A DNA stretch of 64,000 nt from Mesorhizobium sp. SARCC-RB16n (GCF_008520305.1 NZ_ML703260.1:34901-98900), one strand, 5' to 3'. Shown: positions 26,877 through 36,214, numbered from the stretch's first letter. Notes: generated by a model not told the origin, from the letters alone. Numbers and translations are program-made.

Positions 26877-27140
26877 ATGAAGAGAATCCTGACCATTCTG
26901 GTGCTGACGACGGCGCTCGGTGCCTGTTCGCAGACGGAAAAAGGGGCTGCCGTCGGCGGCCTAGGCGGTGCCGCGGTTGGCGCGGCCGTGGCCGGAGATC
27001 CGGTGCAGGGCGCGGTTGTGGGTGGCGCTGTCGGTGCGGTGGCCGGGGCGTTGATCGGCCATGCCAGCGAAAGCGGCAAATGCCGGTACCGCGATCGCTA
27101 TGGTCGTACCTATGTCGATCGCTGCCCAAGCGGCTATTGA
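26877..27140 (+). CDS. small glycine-zipper lipoprotein
   Basis: 87 aa. A lipoprotein signal peptide is visible (MKRILTILVLTTALGACSQT, lipobox LGAC with Cys17). A glycine-zipper region follows, VGGLGGAAVGAAVAGDPVQG and VVGGAVGAVAGALIGHA, then a short basic/aromatic tail with two cysteines. This is the common outer-membrane lipoprotein type with YMGG-like zipper. Function unknown. Confidence 0.85.
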   Translation: MKRILTILVLTTALGACSQTEKGAAVGGLGGAAVGAAVAGDPVQGAVVGGAVGAVAGALIGHASESGKCRYRDRYGRTYVDRCPSGY

Positions 27141-27159
27141 TCGGCGACCAGGACTGAAC

Positions 27160-27190
27160 ACAACAAAACGGCGGGCACAGGCCCGCCGTT
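27160..27190 (-). terminator. rho-independent terminator after rpsP
   Basis: 10-bp perfect stem AACGGCGGGC-ACAG-GCCCGCCGTT. On the minus strand it is followed by a T-rich tract (TTTTGTTGTGTT), 27 bp after the rpsP stop. It may also stop transcription of the convergent lipoprotein gene. Confidence 0.8.
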
Positions 27191-27216
27191 CTATTTCCGC
27201 AAGGAATAGGAAGCGA

Positions 27217-27615
27217 TTACTCGGCGGTAGCTGCTTCCTCGGCCGGCGCGGCAGCGGCCGCGGCGACGGCGGCAGCGGCGTCGTCCTGGGCCTTCTTCAG
27301 CAGGGCGGCGCGTTCCTGCGCCTTCTTGCCGGGCTCGGCCTTCTTCGGGTTGGAGCGGGCTTCGCGCTTGGCCAGGCCGGCTTCATCGAGGAAGCGCAGC
27401 ACGCGGTCGGTCGGCTGGGCGCCGTGCGACAGCCAATGCTTGACGCGGTCGGCGTCAACCTTGATGCGCTCGCCGTCCTTCGGCAGCAGCGGGTTCCACG
27501 AGCCGAGCGACTCGATGAACCTGCCATCGCGCGGCGAACGGGCGTCGGCGACGACGACGTGGTAGTAAGGACGCTTCTTCGAGCCCGCACGGGCCAGTCT
27601 GATCTTCAGTGCCAT
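27217..27615 (-). CDS. rpsP: 30S ribosomal protein S16
   Basis: 132 aa. The conserved core covers residues 1-82: [62 protein letters not shown]-terminal Lys/Ala-rich extension of about 45 residues, usual in Rhizobiales, follows. It lies 49 bp after the chorismate mutase gene in the ffh cluster. The strong terminator directly behind it shows that rimM and trmD, which often follow rpsP, are not in this transcript. Confidence 0.97.
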   Translation of the reverse strand: MALKIRLARAGSKKRPYYHVVVADARSPRDGRFIESLGSWNPLLPKDGERIKVDADRVKHWLSHGAQPTDRVLRFLDEAGLAKREARSNPKKAEPGKKAQERAALLKKAQDDAAAAVAAAAAAPAEEAATAE

Positions 27616-27664
27616 TTCTTTTCTCCTAAAAGCTCTGATTTCGTTGATCTGTTCAGGCTGGTTA

Positions 27665-27991
27665 TCAGCCGGTTTTCGTCACGCCGTTGGCAGCGGCGAT
27701 CTGTTCGTGGTGCCGGATCACTTCGCGGACGACGAAGTTGAGGAATTTTTCCGCGAAATCCGGGTCGAGATGCGCGTCCTTGGCCAGCTGGCGAAGACGG
27801 GCGATCTGCTGCTGCTCGCGCGCCGGGTCGGCCGGCGGCAGGCCATGTTCGGCCTTGAGCACGCCAACCGCCTTGGTGCAGCGGAAGCGCTCGGCCAGCA
27901 TGTGGATGAGGGCGGCATCGATGTTGTCGATCGAGGCGCGGTAGCCGGCCAGGACGGTGCGGGCGTCGGCCATGTCCTTTTCTTCGTTCAT
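27665..27991 (-). CDS. chorismate mutase (AroQ class)
   Basis: 108 aa all-helical AroQ-type enzyme converting chorismate to prephenate for phenylalanine and tyrosine synthesis. Visible: [20 protein letters not shown], the [18 protein letters not shown] active-site region, and [20 protein letters not shown]. The start at 27991 has GAGG 5 bp upstream and lies 7 bp after the ffh stop, so it is translated from the ffh transcript. Its place between ffh and rpsP links aromatic synthesis with translation genes by co-transcription only. Confidence 0.92.
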   Translation of the reverse strand: MNEEKDMADARTVLAGYRASIDNIDAALIHMLAERFRCTKAVGVLKAEHGLPPADPAREQQQIARLRQLAKDAHLDPDFAEKFLNFVVREVIRHHEQIAAANGVTKTG

Positions 27992-27998
27992 AGCGTCC

Positions 27999-29579
27999 TC
28001 ACTTCTTCTTGCCGAGACCGGGCAGGCCGCCACCACCGCCGAGGCCAGGAAGCTTCATGCCGCCAGGCAGGCCGGGCAAGCCGCCGCCTGGGGCGGGCAG
28101 ACCCTTCATGCCGCCGAGGCCGGCGGCCTGCGCCTGCTTCTGCAAGACTTCGAGCTGCTTGGGGTCCATCTTCGACAGATCGGGCATGCCGCCCATTCCA
28201 CCGCCGGGCATCATGCCGCCGAGACCCATCTTGGAGGCAAGACCGCCCATCATGCCGCGCATGAGGCCGCCGCCTTTTCCCTTTCCGCCCATCGCCTTCA
28301 TCATGTCGGCCATGCCGCGATGCATCTTGAGCAGCTTGTTGATCTCGGCGGCATCGGTGCCGGAGCCGGCGGCGATGCGCTTCTTGCGCGAGTGTTTCAG
28401 CATATCGGGATTGGCGCGCTCGGCCTTGGTCATCGACGAGATGATGGCGAGCTGGCGGCCGAACATCCTGTCGTCGAGGCCGGCGGCGGCCATCTGGTCC
28501 TTCATCTTGCCCATGCCGGGCATCATGCCCATGATGCCGCCCATGCCGCCCATCTTCGACATCTGCTGAAGCTGCTGGGCGAGGTCGTTCAGGTCGAACT
28601 TGCCTGATTGCATCTTCTTGGCCATCGCCGCCGCCTGCTCGGCGTCGATGTTTTCTGCCGCCTTCTCGACGAGCGAGACGATGTCGCCCATGCCCAGGAT
28701 GCGGTCGGCGATGCGCTTGGGGTGGAATTCCTCCAGCCCGTCCATCTTCTCGCCGGTGCCGATCAGCTTGATCGGCTTGCCGGTGACGGCGCGCATCGAA
28801 AGCGCGGCACCGCCACGGCCGTCGCCATCCATGCGGGTCAGCACCAGGCCGGTGATGCCGACGCGCTCGTCGAAGCTTTTCGCCAGGTTGACGGCGTCCT
28901 GACCGGTCAGGGAGTCGGCGACCAGAAGGATCTCGTGCGGGCTCGACACCTTCTTGATGTCGGCCATCTCGACCATCAGCGGCTCGTCGATATGGGTGCG
29001 GCCGGCGGTGTCGAGGATGACGACGTCATGGCCGCCGAGCTTGGCCGCCTGCACGGCGCGCTTGGCGATATCGACCGGGTTCTGGCCCGATATCACAGGC
29101 AGCGTCGCGACCTTGACCTGCTCGCCGAGCTGGCGCAGCTGCTCCTGCGCGGCGGGACGCCGCGTGTCGAGCGAGGCCATCAGGACCTTCTTGTTCTGCC
29201 GCTCCGTCAGGCGCTTGGCGATCTTGGCCGAGGTCGTCGTCTTGCCGGAGCCCTGAAGGCCGACCATCATGACGACGACCGGCGCCGGTGCGTTGAGGTC
29301 GACGGCGACGCCCTCGGCGCCCAGCATGTCGACCAGCTCGTCATGGACGATCTTGACGACCATCTGTCCCGGCTTGATTGATTTCAGCACGGCGGCGCCG
29401 ACGGCCTTCTCGCGCACCTTGTCGGTGAAGGATCGCACCACTTCCAGCGCCACGTCGGCCTCGAGCAGCGCACGGCGCACCTCGCGCAACGCCGCCGAGA
29501 CATCCGCCTCCGACAGCGCGCCGCGGCCGGTCAGGCCGTTCAGGATGGAGCCAAGGCGCTCCTGCAGCGATTCAAACAT
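27999..29579 (-). CDS. ffh: signal recognition particle protein Ffh
   Basis: 526 aa GTPase that binds 4.5S RNA and signal sequences and delivers ribosomes to FtsY. N domain MFESLQERLGSILNGLTGRG; G domain with GLQGSGKTTTSAKIA, DTRRPAAQEQL, DTAGRTHIDE and a TRMDGDGRGGAALS stretch; then the methionine-rich M domain (FDLNDLAQQLQQMSKMGGMG onward). The C-terminal tail of about 90 residues is Gly/Met/Pro-rich, longer than in E. coli (453 aa). The 4.5S RNA gene is not in this window. Confidence 0.98.
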   Translation of the reverse strand: MFESLQERLGSILNGLTGRGALSEADVSAALREVRRALLEADVALEVVRSFTDKVREKAVGAAVLKSIKPGQMVVKIVHDELVDMLGAEGVAVDLNAPAPVVVMMVGLQGSGKTTTSAKIAKRLTERQNKKVLMASLDTRRPAAQEQLRQLGEQVKVATLPVISGQNPVDIAKRAVQAAKLGGHDVVILDTAGRTHIDEPLMVEMADIKKVSSPHEILLVADSLTGQDAVNLAKSFDERVGITGLVLTRMDGDGRGGAALSMRAVTGKPIKLIGTGEKMDGLEEFHPKRIADRILGMGDIVSLVEKAAENIDAEQAAAMAKKMQSGKFDLNDLAQQLQQMSKMGGMGGIMGMMPGMGKMKDQMAAAGLDDRMFGRQLAIISSMTKAERANPDMLKHSRKKRIAAGSGTDAAEINKLLKMHRGMADMMKAMGGKGKGGGLMRGMMGGLASKMGLGGMMPGGGMGGMPDLSKMDPKQLEVLQKQAQAAGLGGMKGLPAPGGGLPGLPGGMKLPGLGGGGGLPGLGKKK

Positions 29580-29669
29580 CTTGCTTCCTTCGATCCCGAT
29601 TCATTCGAACCGAGAGGTAATGCGTTCGCGCCCAGTCTCCAAGCAAAAGCCAGCCCAAGCAAAAGCCCA

Positions 29670-29709
29670 AAACCAAAAAGCACCCGGGGGCGCACAGCGC
29701 TGCCGGGTG
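29670..29709 (-). terminator. probable rho-independent terminator for the CPBP gene
   Basis: On the minus strand CACCCGG...CCGGGTG forms a stem around a GC-rich 15-nt centre. It is followed directly by CTTTTTGGTTTT. It lies 164 bp downstream of the CPBP stop and upstream of ffh. Nothing else is recognised in the 293-bp gap. Confidence 0.5.
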
Positions 29710-29872
29710 TTGGCCTCCAGGATCTGTTTACAGCACTCGGCCTCAAAGAGGCTTCGGCGTCCTGGTCGGCTTGCTCGGAGGGATACTCGTCGCGGATTTC
29801 GTGGGCTGTAGACAGGAAATCGGCGCAAGAGTCAAGGCAAAGGCCGGTGTCGCGCCGTTTCCCGGGCTGCGA

Positions 29873-30826
29873 TCAGGCCGTACCCACGGCGTTCGGAACC
29901 TCGGCCGTGGCTTTGAGTGGCGAACGTGGGTGCAGCAATAGAGCAATCGTCAACAGGCTGCTCGCGATGCCGATCAGGGCGATGAGAATGGCATCGGACA
30001 TCATCCAACCGGGGCCTTCAAGCGGTTTTGCGGTGAACAGGGCGAAGGAATTGTAGCTCTCCTGATGCGAGATCAGCAGGAAGCCGGTCAGGTTGTTGCC
30101 GAGATGGGCGCCAAGGGCAGCTCCGAGATTGCCGGTGGCGTAGACCACCAGCGTCAGCAGCAGCGCGAAGGCGGCGATCGAGACCAGCACGCAAGCGTTG
30201 ATGGCGGCTGAGGAACCGACGCTCCAGTGCAGCGAGGTGAACAGCAAGCCGGGCAGCAGCGCCCAGATCAAGGGGCTCCGGAACCGGTTGGCGAGACCGC
30301 GCAGCAGATAGCCCCGGAACAGCACTTCCTCCGACGAGGTCTGCAGCAAGGTGAGCGCGACGATCGGAATCAGGAACAGCAGCCAGGACGACAGGCTGAT
30401 CGTGCCGCGAGCGATCCCCGGCTCCAGAAAATAGAGCAGGATTTCGGACAAAGCCGACGTGATCAGCACCGCGATCAGCCCCTTGAGGAAGTCCGGCCGC
30501 GATACGCGGCGGCTGGCGCCGAGGAGCGCCGACAGCGGCTCGCCATGTACCCAGCGCATCGCGATCCACAGGCCGATCCAGATCCCGGCGAAGGAGGTAA
30601 GCGCGCTGAGGATGCCGATGGGCGAGGCGAGGAAACCCTCCATCCCGTATGGCGAAGCCGCCGCCTGCCAGGCGAAGTAAACATGGGTGCCGCCGAGAAG
30701 CACGGCCGCGGTGGTGGCGCCCCAGAGCAGAACGACGATCAGCGTCCCCAGGAACAGACGCGGCAAAGTGGTCCTGGCGTTCGGCGCGTTGCGATAGCGC
30801 TCGAAGGCGGTGTCGTCGATCGTCAC
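29873..30826 (-). CDS. CPBP-family intramembrane metalloprotease (CAAX/Abi type)
   Basis: About 317 aa membrane protein with around eight hydrophobic helices. The three catalytic motifs of the Rce1/CPBP family are present: EEVLFRGYLLR (two Glu and Arg), FTSLHW, and AHLGNN with the second His and Asn. I chose the GTG at 30826, with GAGGA 5 bp upstream. An in-frame GTG at 30874 lacks a ribosome-binding site. Single gene with a downstream terminator; substrate unknown. Confidence 0.88.
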   Translation of the reverse strand: MTIDDTAFERYRNAPNARTTLPRLFLGTLIVVLLWGATTAAVLLGGTHVYFAWQAAASPYGMEGFLASPIGILSALTSFAGIWIGLWIAMRWVHGEPLSALLGASRRVSRPDFLKGLIAVLITSALSEILLYFLEPGIARGTISLSSWLLFLIPIVALTLLQTSSEEVLFRGYLLRGLANRFRSPLIWALLPGLLFTSLHWSVGSSAAINACVLVSIAAFALLLTLVVYATGNLGAALGAHLGNNLTGFLLISHQESYNSFALFTAKPLEGPGWMMSDAILIALIGIASSLLTIALLLHPRSPLKATAEVPNAVGTA

Positions 30827-30979
30827 GCTTGTCCTCGATCCCAATCCATCGCTGCTTGATCTAGCCGATGGCACCGGGAATCGAAATCGATATCAGATAC
30901 GCGTCGCGGCACTCAGGCGCCGCCCGGGTGCCGCGATCGCCTGTCCAGACGTCGCCAGCGGGCAACATCTGGCTTCGGG

Positions 30980-31579
30980 TCAACGCACCACGTACATGAT
31001 GCGCCGCGTCTGCGGATCGATCAGCGCCCGCTGGCCGTTCACATAGACATAGCGGTAATTGTAATTCGGAATTTCGCGCAGCTCGACAGTGTCGGGCAGC
31101 GTTGCGCCAGTGACCACCTCGCCGTCGAGATAGACGGGGTCGAGGCGATGCGTATCGACATACGTCCGGACTTCGGCGGGGGGCGCGGGAAAGTCGCCCA
31201 CGACCGCGTCACCGGAGACGATCGCGCCGGTATAGTCGGTCGAGTAGTTGCCGATGTCTTCCGGCGGCGAGACGACGGCAACAGCGGAGCGGCGCTGCGT
31301 CAGCACCACGCGGCTGCCGCCGAAATCGGCCGTGACGTAGTCGGAATAGACCCAGCCCTGGCCGCCGGCTTCGGCGATCGTGCACCATTTGCTGTTTTCG
31401 ATGCAGCCGTTGAGCGTCGCCGACTGGCCGGCGGCGAGCACGCCGATCACCGGATATTGCGGACCCGGGCCGGCGCGCACGTTGAGATCGGTGACGGCCG
31501 AGACGGCGGTATCGGCAAACGCGGCACCCGACATCACGGTCAACATCCCGGCGACGGCGGGGAACAACAGGGGTTTCAT
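30980..31579 (-). CDS. secreted SH3b / DUF1236 protein
   Basis: 199 aa. Signal peptide MKPLLFPAVAGMLTVMSGAA (ending FADTA), a bacterial SH3 domain at about 25-85 (TDLNVRAGPGPQYPVIGVLA, GWVYSDYVTADF), then a DUF1236 segment in the C-terminal half ending IPNYNYRYVYVNGQRALIDP. The start at 31579 has GGAGA 6 bp upstream, while the ATG at 31597 precedes that site. It probably binds cell-wall components in the periplasm; no enzyme domain is seen. Confidence 0.88.
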   Translation of the reverse strand: MKPLLFPAVAGMLTVMSGAAFADTAVSAVTDLNVRAGPGPQYPVIGVLAAGQSATLNGCIENSKWCTIAEAGGQGWVYSDYVTADFGGSRVVLTQRRSAVAVVSPPEDIGNYSTDYTGAIVSGDAVVGDFPAPPAEVRTYVDTHRLDPVYLDGEVVTGATLPDTVELREIPNYNYRYVYVNGQRALIDPQTRRIMYVVR

Positions 31580-31641
31580 GGCTTCTCTCCGTTTCATGGT
31601 CCCTCGGCGGTGAAAACGGGGCAGAGACGCATGCGTTCCGG

Positions 31642-32739
31642 CTAAAATGCGCGCGCCAACTCACGATTTGTTCCCGCTTCTTTCGGCAAACCGGTCAGAA
31701 GGTCGTGAACGAAGGCCAGTTTTTGCGCCGTCACGTCCGAAATGACGAAGGGGTAGAGGTCGGGCAGGCCCATGCAGCGGTTGATGGAATTGGAGGCTTC
31801 CGACAGCACCAGCCAGCGGGCAAGGATCTTGTCGAAGGGCTCGGGCGTGCTTGCAGGTTCCGAAGGCGCTGCCTGCAGCCCGCCGCCGGTGTCGCCCCGT
31901 GGCAGTTCGTTTGCCTCCACCGTCTCCAGCCGGCCGAGCGGGAAGTTCAGCGCATGGACCATCTCCAGCGTGTCGGTGATGTGCAGATGGTGGGCCCAGG
32001 TCTCGGCCCAGTCCTCCCAGGGGTGCGAGGTGGCGTAGGCCGAGATGTGATTTTGCTGCCAGTCGGGCGCGGCGCCGTTGGCGTAGTAATCCTTCAGCGC
32101 CTGTTCGTAGTCGGCACGCTCGTCGCCGAACAAGGCGCGGAACGCTTCCAGCCCTTGCGGATCGTCGCGGATCAGGCGGTCCCAGTAATAATGGCCGAGC
32201 TCGTGGCGGAAATGGCCGAGCAGCGTCCGGTAGTTCTCGCCCATCTCGACGCGACGTTTTTCGCGCTCGGCTGAATCGGCCTCGGCGACGTTCAGGGTGA
32301 TCAGGCCGTTGTCATGGCCGGTGAGGATCCGTTCGCCGCCCGGGCCGCCCCCGATCGGATCGGCGAGGAAGTCGAAGGCCAGCCCGATCTCGTCCGTCGG
32401 GCTCTGCTTGGGCGCCACCGGCAAGCCGAAGGCGAGCAGCGAATAGATGGCGCGCTTCTTCGCCGCCTCGACGCGGATCCAGCGACGGCGGTTGCCGTCG
32501 ACCGAGAGGTCGGGGATCAGCTGGTTCAGCACGCAGGCACGGCAGAAGACCTGCCCCGGCTCGGCCATCCAGTTGCAGGCGCATTCGTCGGCATTGGTGC
32601 ACTGGATGGCGCCGTCGACGCCGGACAAGACAAAGCGCGCGCCCTCGGCATCATAGAGCACGAGACTCCTGCAGTTCAGGCACTGGGCGTTCTCGAAATA
32701 GAGACGGTGGCCGCAATGCGGGCAGTCGAAAAGTTTCAT
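31642..32739 (-). CDS. zinc-ribbon zinc-binding metallopeptidase (COG4307 type)
   Basis: 365 aa cytoplasmic protein without a signal peptide. The N-terminal zinc ribbon has FDCPHCGHRLYFENAQCLNC, then further cysteines in NADECACNW and FCRACVLNQ. The central metalloprotease-like motif is FRHELGHYYWDRLI (HExxH), followed by FGDERADYEQALKDYY and WAETWAHHLHI. Family members are annotated as putative zinc-binding peptidases; activity has not been demonstrated that I know of. Single gene between the SH3 protein and the transglycosylase. Confidence 0.87.
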   Translation of the reverse strand: MKLFDCPHCGHRLYFENAQCLNCRSLVLYDAEGARFVLSGVDGAIQCTNADECACNWMAEPGQVFCRACVLNQLIPDLSVDGNRRRWIRVEAAKKRAIYSLLAFGLPVAPKQSPTDEIGLAFDFLADPIGGGPGGERILTGHDNGLITLNVAEADSAEREKRRVEMGENYRTLLGHFRHELGHYYWDRLIRDDPQGLEAFRALFGDERADYEQALKDYYANGAAPDWQQNHISAYATSHPWEDWAETWAHHLHITDTLEMVHALNFPLGRLETVEANELPRGDTGGGLQAAPSEPASTPEPFDKILARWLVLSEASNSINRCMGLPDLYPFVISDVTAQKLAFVHDLLTGLPKEAGTNRELARAF

Positions 32740-33033
32740 GTCGGTCTCAATTCATCAGGAGGGCACGGGATGCATGGCGGCCCGTGCCCAAACGCGAGCC
32801 ACCGGCCGGTGTTCCGCGGCCCGGCGAGACTATTTCGCTTCGCTGGTCAGGCTGCCCGCCGATGCGATCCATGGCCGGCATCAACGTCTTCCATGCCAGG
32901 CCTGCCACAATAATCCCTAGATCGTAGGCAAATTCCCCGGCATCCGCCAGCGTTACGCCACAGACGGTGACAAATGTGCGTTTCGCTGGCAAATTCGCAA
33001 TCGGGACGTGAATCAGGCAACCAGGAGAACAAT

Positions 33034-33831
33034 ATGGCATTTCTTGCCAAGGGTAGGATTTTAGCGGCCGCGGTGGTGGCGGTGCTGGGGCTGGCAACGG
33101 GCGCGCAAGCGGCGGCCAGCTGCGGCAAGACGGGTGCCGGCTTCGATGCCTGGAAGCAGGATTTCGCCGCCGAGGCCAAATCCGAAGGTGTCGGGTCGAG
33201 GGGCCTGGCCGCTCTGGCCGGCGCGACCTACGCAACAAGGACTATCTCCGCCGACCGCGCCATCCACAAGGCCTTCAGCGGCTCGGTGGACGATTTCATG
33301 AAGCGCCGTGGCGGGTCGGCGATCATTTCCAAGGGCCGTGCGCTGAAGAAGTCGAACGCGGCGCTGTTCAACCAGATCGAAGCCAACTACGGCGTGTCGC
33401 CGGGCGTGCTGCTCGCCATATGGGGCATGGAGACCGGCTTCGGCGCCTCCATGGGCAACCAGAACACGGTCTCCGCCATTTTGACGCTTGCCTATGATTG
33501 CCGCCGTCCAGACTATTTTCATCCGCACGCTATCGCGGCCTTGAAGCTAGTTGATCGCGGAGCGTTGACCGCCTCGTCGGTCGGCGCCATGCATGGCGAG
33601 ATCGGCCACACGCAGTTCCTGCCCGGAAATGTCCTGAAGTATGCGGTCGGCAGCGGAAATCTGCGCGACAAGGCCACCGCGTTGGCGTCCACCGCCAACT
33701 TCCTCAAGAGTCATGGCTGGCGGGCTGGTGCCAGCGCGGAGTCGAACATGGGCGCGATCGCCGGCTGGAATTCCGCGAGCGTCTATCAGCAGGCCATCGC
33801 CCGCATTGCCACCGCGATCGATGCCGACTGA
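33034..33831 (+). CDS. lytic murein transglycosylase (MltB/SLT_2-like)
   Basis: 265 aa periplasmic peptidoglycan-cleaving enzyme. A signal peptide (MAFLAKGRILAAAVVAVLGL) is followed by the SLT_2 region. Catalytic Glu is in GVLLAIWGMETGFGASMGN, followed by MHGEIGHTQFLPGNVLKYAV and ANFLKSHGWRAGASAE. Shorter than E. coli MltB (361 aa); a second domain is absent. The start at 33034 has GGAGAA 5 bp upstream. The transcript ends at a strong terminator 26 bp after the stop. Confidence 0.9.
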   Translation: MAFLAKGRILAAAVVAVLGLATGAQAAASCGKTGAGFDAWKQDFAAEAKSEGVGSRGLAALAGATYATRTISADRAIHKAFSGSVDDFMKRRGGSAIISKGRALKKSNAALFNQIEANYGVSPGVLLAIWGMETGFGASMGNQNTVSAILTLAYDCRRPDYFHPHAIAALKLVDRGALTASSVGAMHGEIGHTQFLPGNVLKYAVGSGNLRDKATALASTANFLKSHGWRAGASAESNMGAIAGWNSASVYQQAIARIATAIDAD

Positions 33832-33856
33832 TCGAACCGCACGGCATTGAACGAAG

Positions 33857-33881
33857 AACCCGGCCTCCGCGCCGGGTTTTT
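33857..33881 (+). terminator. rho-independent terminator after the lytic transglycosylase
   Basis: AACCCGGC-CTCCGC-GCCGGGTT followed by TTT, 25 bp after the stop codon. Confidence 0.82.
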
Positions 33882-34175
33882 CATTTCACGTCGAGCGCAT
33901 AGGAGCAGCCGGCCAGTGTCTTGCCGGGATGGGACTCGACCGTCGAGACGTTGAGCGTGATGCGCGTGGCAAGACTCACGCCGCCGGCCTCCTCGGTGCT
34001 TTCGGCCATGACCTTCTCGCCGAGAAATTTGTCCGGCGTCAGCTTTGCATTCGATCAGGGCGGCAAGGTCGAGGGAGGCGGGATCGTAGTCGCTGGCCTC
34101 GGCGCCGGCCAGGTTTGTCAGCACAGCCAACGCGGGCAGGAAGCCGGTTGCAAGAGTAGCTAAGCGCTTGGGCAC
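33881..34175 (-). pseudogene. small secreted protein gene with an internal frameshift
   Basis: A GTG start at 34175, with GAGAGCGAT before it, opens a signal peptide MPKRLATLATGFLPALAVLT and then SDYDPASLDLAALIEC. At about base 34047 the meaningful frame switches. KLTPDKFLGEKVMAESTEEA and VTLNVSTVE-type residues up to CSYALDVK, with TGA at 33881-33883, continue in another phase. The continuous frame instead gives a basic, low-complexity ending. Loss of two bases (for example an AAC codon reduced to A before AAG) would explain it. I do not recognise a domain; the intact protein would have about 97 residues. Confidence 0.6.
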
Positions 34176-34182
34176 ATCGCTC

Positions 34183-34620
34183 TCAATGATTCGCCCAGCC
34201 GCTCAACGGACATTTCTGAGAAACTGGAACCTGGAAGGCGCCGTCAACACCGCTGCAGTTGCGGAATTTGAGCGACCGCGGCGCCGGGGCTTGCGTAACC
34301 TTGGCGGGTTTTGGCTTGCCCTTGATGACCATCCAGATTTCGGTCGGTTGGTCGAGCTGCAGCCTGTTGATGTCGGAATAGCTGATCCGGCCGCTACGTA
34401 TCCCATCGGCGAGGCGCTGGCAGAACAAAGCCGGCATGCGCTCCTGCGAGACGCCCATGAACGAAGCCATATCGTGCTTGAACGTAAGGTCCGATGTGCG
34501 GGCGGAGGCGATACATTCGTTCATATCCACCTTCGGGTCACGCTTGGCGCCCGCCTGTGAAGCCTGGCACACCGACAAGACGACGACCGCGCCAAGCAGA
34601 AGAGAAATGCTATTTTTCAC
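34183..34620 (-). CDS. small secreted protein of unknown function
   Basis: 145 aa from a GTG at 34620: a signal peptide (KNSISLLLGAVVVLSVCQAS, then QAG), then MNECIASARTSDLTFKHDMA and a Lys/Pro-rich part ending with CSGVDGAFQVPVSQKCPLSG. Three to four cysteines suggest a disulfide-bonded periplasmic protein. The frame opens further upstream to 34719 but only the shorter form begins with a signal peptide. The next gene downstream on the same strand is the frameshifted small secreted gene, 7 bp away. Confidence 0.65.
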   Translation of the reverse strand: MKNSISLLLGAVVVLSVCQASQAGAKRDPKVDMNECIASARTSDLTFKHDMASFMGVSQERMPALFCQRLADGIRSGRISYSDINRLQLDQPTEIWMVIKGKPKPAKVTQAPAPRSLKFRNCSGVDGAFQVPVSQKCPLSGWANH

Positions 34621-34721
34621 TGTCAAAACCCCAAAACCCGCAAATGAACTTAAATGAAGCCGCCAAAAGGTCAAACCGACTACAGGCGGCTTCATTTTGT
34701 CTATATTAGCGGTATCCAATA

Positions 34722-34747
34722 GAAACCCGGCGTCTACGCCGGGTTTC
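34722..34747 (-). terminator. hairpin terminator after argG
   Basis: 11-bp perfect stem GAAACCCGGCG-TCTA-CGCCGGGTTTC, 41 bp downstream of the argG stop. The T-tract on the minus strand is short (TTTCTATT). Confidence 0.65.
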
Positions 34748-34788
34748 TTGAACGTTGATTGGCAAAGCGTCAGGTCACTGTCTGGACA

Positions 34789-36012
34789 TCAGCCCTTGCG
34801 GTTGCGCGCGGCCAATGTGCGCAGCCTCAGCGCATTGAGGCGGATGAAGCCGGCGGCGTCCTTCTGGTCGTAGGCGCCACGGTCGTCCTCGAAGGTGACC
34901 AGCGCGTCGGAATAGAGCGTCTTCTTCGACTTGCGGCCGGTGACCATCACATTGCCCTTGTAGAGCTTCAGCCGCACCGTGCCTTCGACGTCTTCCTGGC
35001 TCTTGTCGATCATCGCCTGCAGCATCAGGCGCTCGGGCGAGAACCAGAAGCCGTTGTAGATGAGCTCGGCATAGCGCGGCATGAACTCGTCCTTGAGGTG
35101 CGCGGCACCGCGGTCAAGCGTGATCGATTCGATGGCGCGATGCGCCACGATCAGGATGGCGCCGCCGGGCGTTTCATACACGCCCCGCGATTTCATGCCG
35201 ACGAAACGATTCTCGACCAGGTCGAGCCGGCCGATGCCATTGTCGCGGCCGAGATCGTTGAGGGCGGCCAGCATGGTGGCCGGCGACAGCTTCTTGCCGT
35301 TGAGCGCGACCGGATCGCCCTTCAGGAACTCGATCTCGATCTCGGTGACGGCGTCCGGCGCGTCCATCGGCGACACGGTGCGCTGGTGGACGAATTCCGG
35401 CGGCTCCACCCATGGATCTTCCAGCACCTTGCCCTCGGAAGAGGAATGCAGGAGGTTGGCGTCGACCGAGAACGGTGCGTCGCCCTTCTTGTCCTTCGGC
35501 ACCGGGATCTGGTGCTGTTCGGCGAAGTTCATCAGGTCGGTGCGCGACTTGAACGACCAGTCGCGCCACGGCGCGATCACCTTGATGTCGGGGTTGAGCG
35601 CGTAAGCCGAAAGCTCGAAACGCACTTGGTCGTTGCCCTTGCCCGTGGCGCCATGCGCGATTGCATCGGCGCCGGTTTCCCTCGCGATCTCGACCAGGTG
35701 CTTGGAGATCAGCGGCCGCGCGATCGAGGTGCCCAGCAGATAGGTGCCTTCGTAGACGGTGTTGGCGCGGAACATCGGGAAGACGAAGTCGGCGACGAAT
35801 TCCTCGCGCACGTCGACAACGCGGATGTCCTTGATGCCCATCATCTCGGCCTTGCGGCGCGCCGGCTCCAGCTCACCACCCTGGCCGAGATCGGCGGTGA
35901 AGGTGACGACTTCGGCGCCGAGTTCGGTCTGCAGCCATTTCAGGATGATGGAGGTGTCGAGGCCGCCGGAATAGGCGAGCACGACCTTCTTGACGTCTTT
36001 GGTCTTGGACAT
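34789..36012 (-). CDS. argG: argininosuccinate synthase
   Basis: 407 aa enzyme joining citrulline and aspartate with ATP in arginine synthesis. Landmarks: [20 protein letters not shown] (ATP PP-loop), [35 protein letters not shown], and [20 protein letters not shown]. Full length. Single gene; its promoter region is shared with the divergent ABC operon (202 bp gap). Confidence 0.98.
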   Translation of the reverse strand: MSKTKDVKKVVLAYSGGLDTSIILKWLQTELGAEVVTFTADLGQGGELEPARRKAEMMGIKDIRVVDVREEFVADFVFPMFRANTVYEGTYLLGTSIARPLISKHLVEIARETGADAIAHGATGKGNDQVRFELSAYALNPDIKVIAPWRDWSFKSRTDLMNFAEQHQIPVPKDKKGDAPFSVDANLLHSSSEGKVLEDPWVEPPEFVHQRTVSPMDAPDAVTEIEIEFLKGDPVALNGKKLSPATMLAALNDLGRDNGIGRLDLVENRFVGMKSRGVYETPGGAILIVAHRAIESITLDRGAAHLKDEFMPRYAELIYNGFWFSPERLMLQAMIDKSQEDVEGTVRLKLYKGNVMVTGRKSKKTLYSDALVTFEDDRGAYDQKDAAGFIRLNALRLRTLAARNRKG

Positions 36013-36157
36013 TTCTGCTCCGTCGAAAAGCGGACGCTCGAGGCAAGGGCGTCATGGATTGTCGGAGCGCCTTTTAGCAGGAACGGCAAAGCGAGCAAGC
36101 ACGCGCGGCCACTTCCACGCGAGATGCATCAACTGCCCCTGGCGTCGCGATAGCCGC

Positions 36158-36186
36158 TTGACAGTTAGCAATGTCGCAACTACGAA
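36158..36186 (+). promoter_or_regulatory. possible promoter of the ABC-BtpA-PfkB operon
   Basis: TTGACA is followed after exactly 17 bp by TACGAA, a weak -10. The -10 region is part of a small palindrome CAACT-ACGA-AGTTG (36178-36191) that could be an operator for the operon GntR regulator. It ends 23 bp before the first start codon. Confidence 0.4.
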
Positions 36187-36214
36187 GTTGTAGACCTAAC
36201 CAGACATTTGAAGA

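Noticed and set aside
34759-36153. 464-aa plus-strand open frame
   Set aside because: Lies antisense to argG over its whole length; composition is that of a shadow frame.
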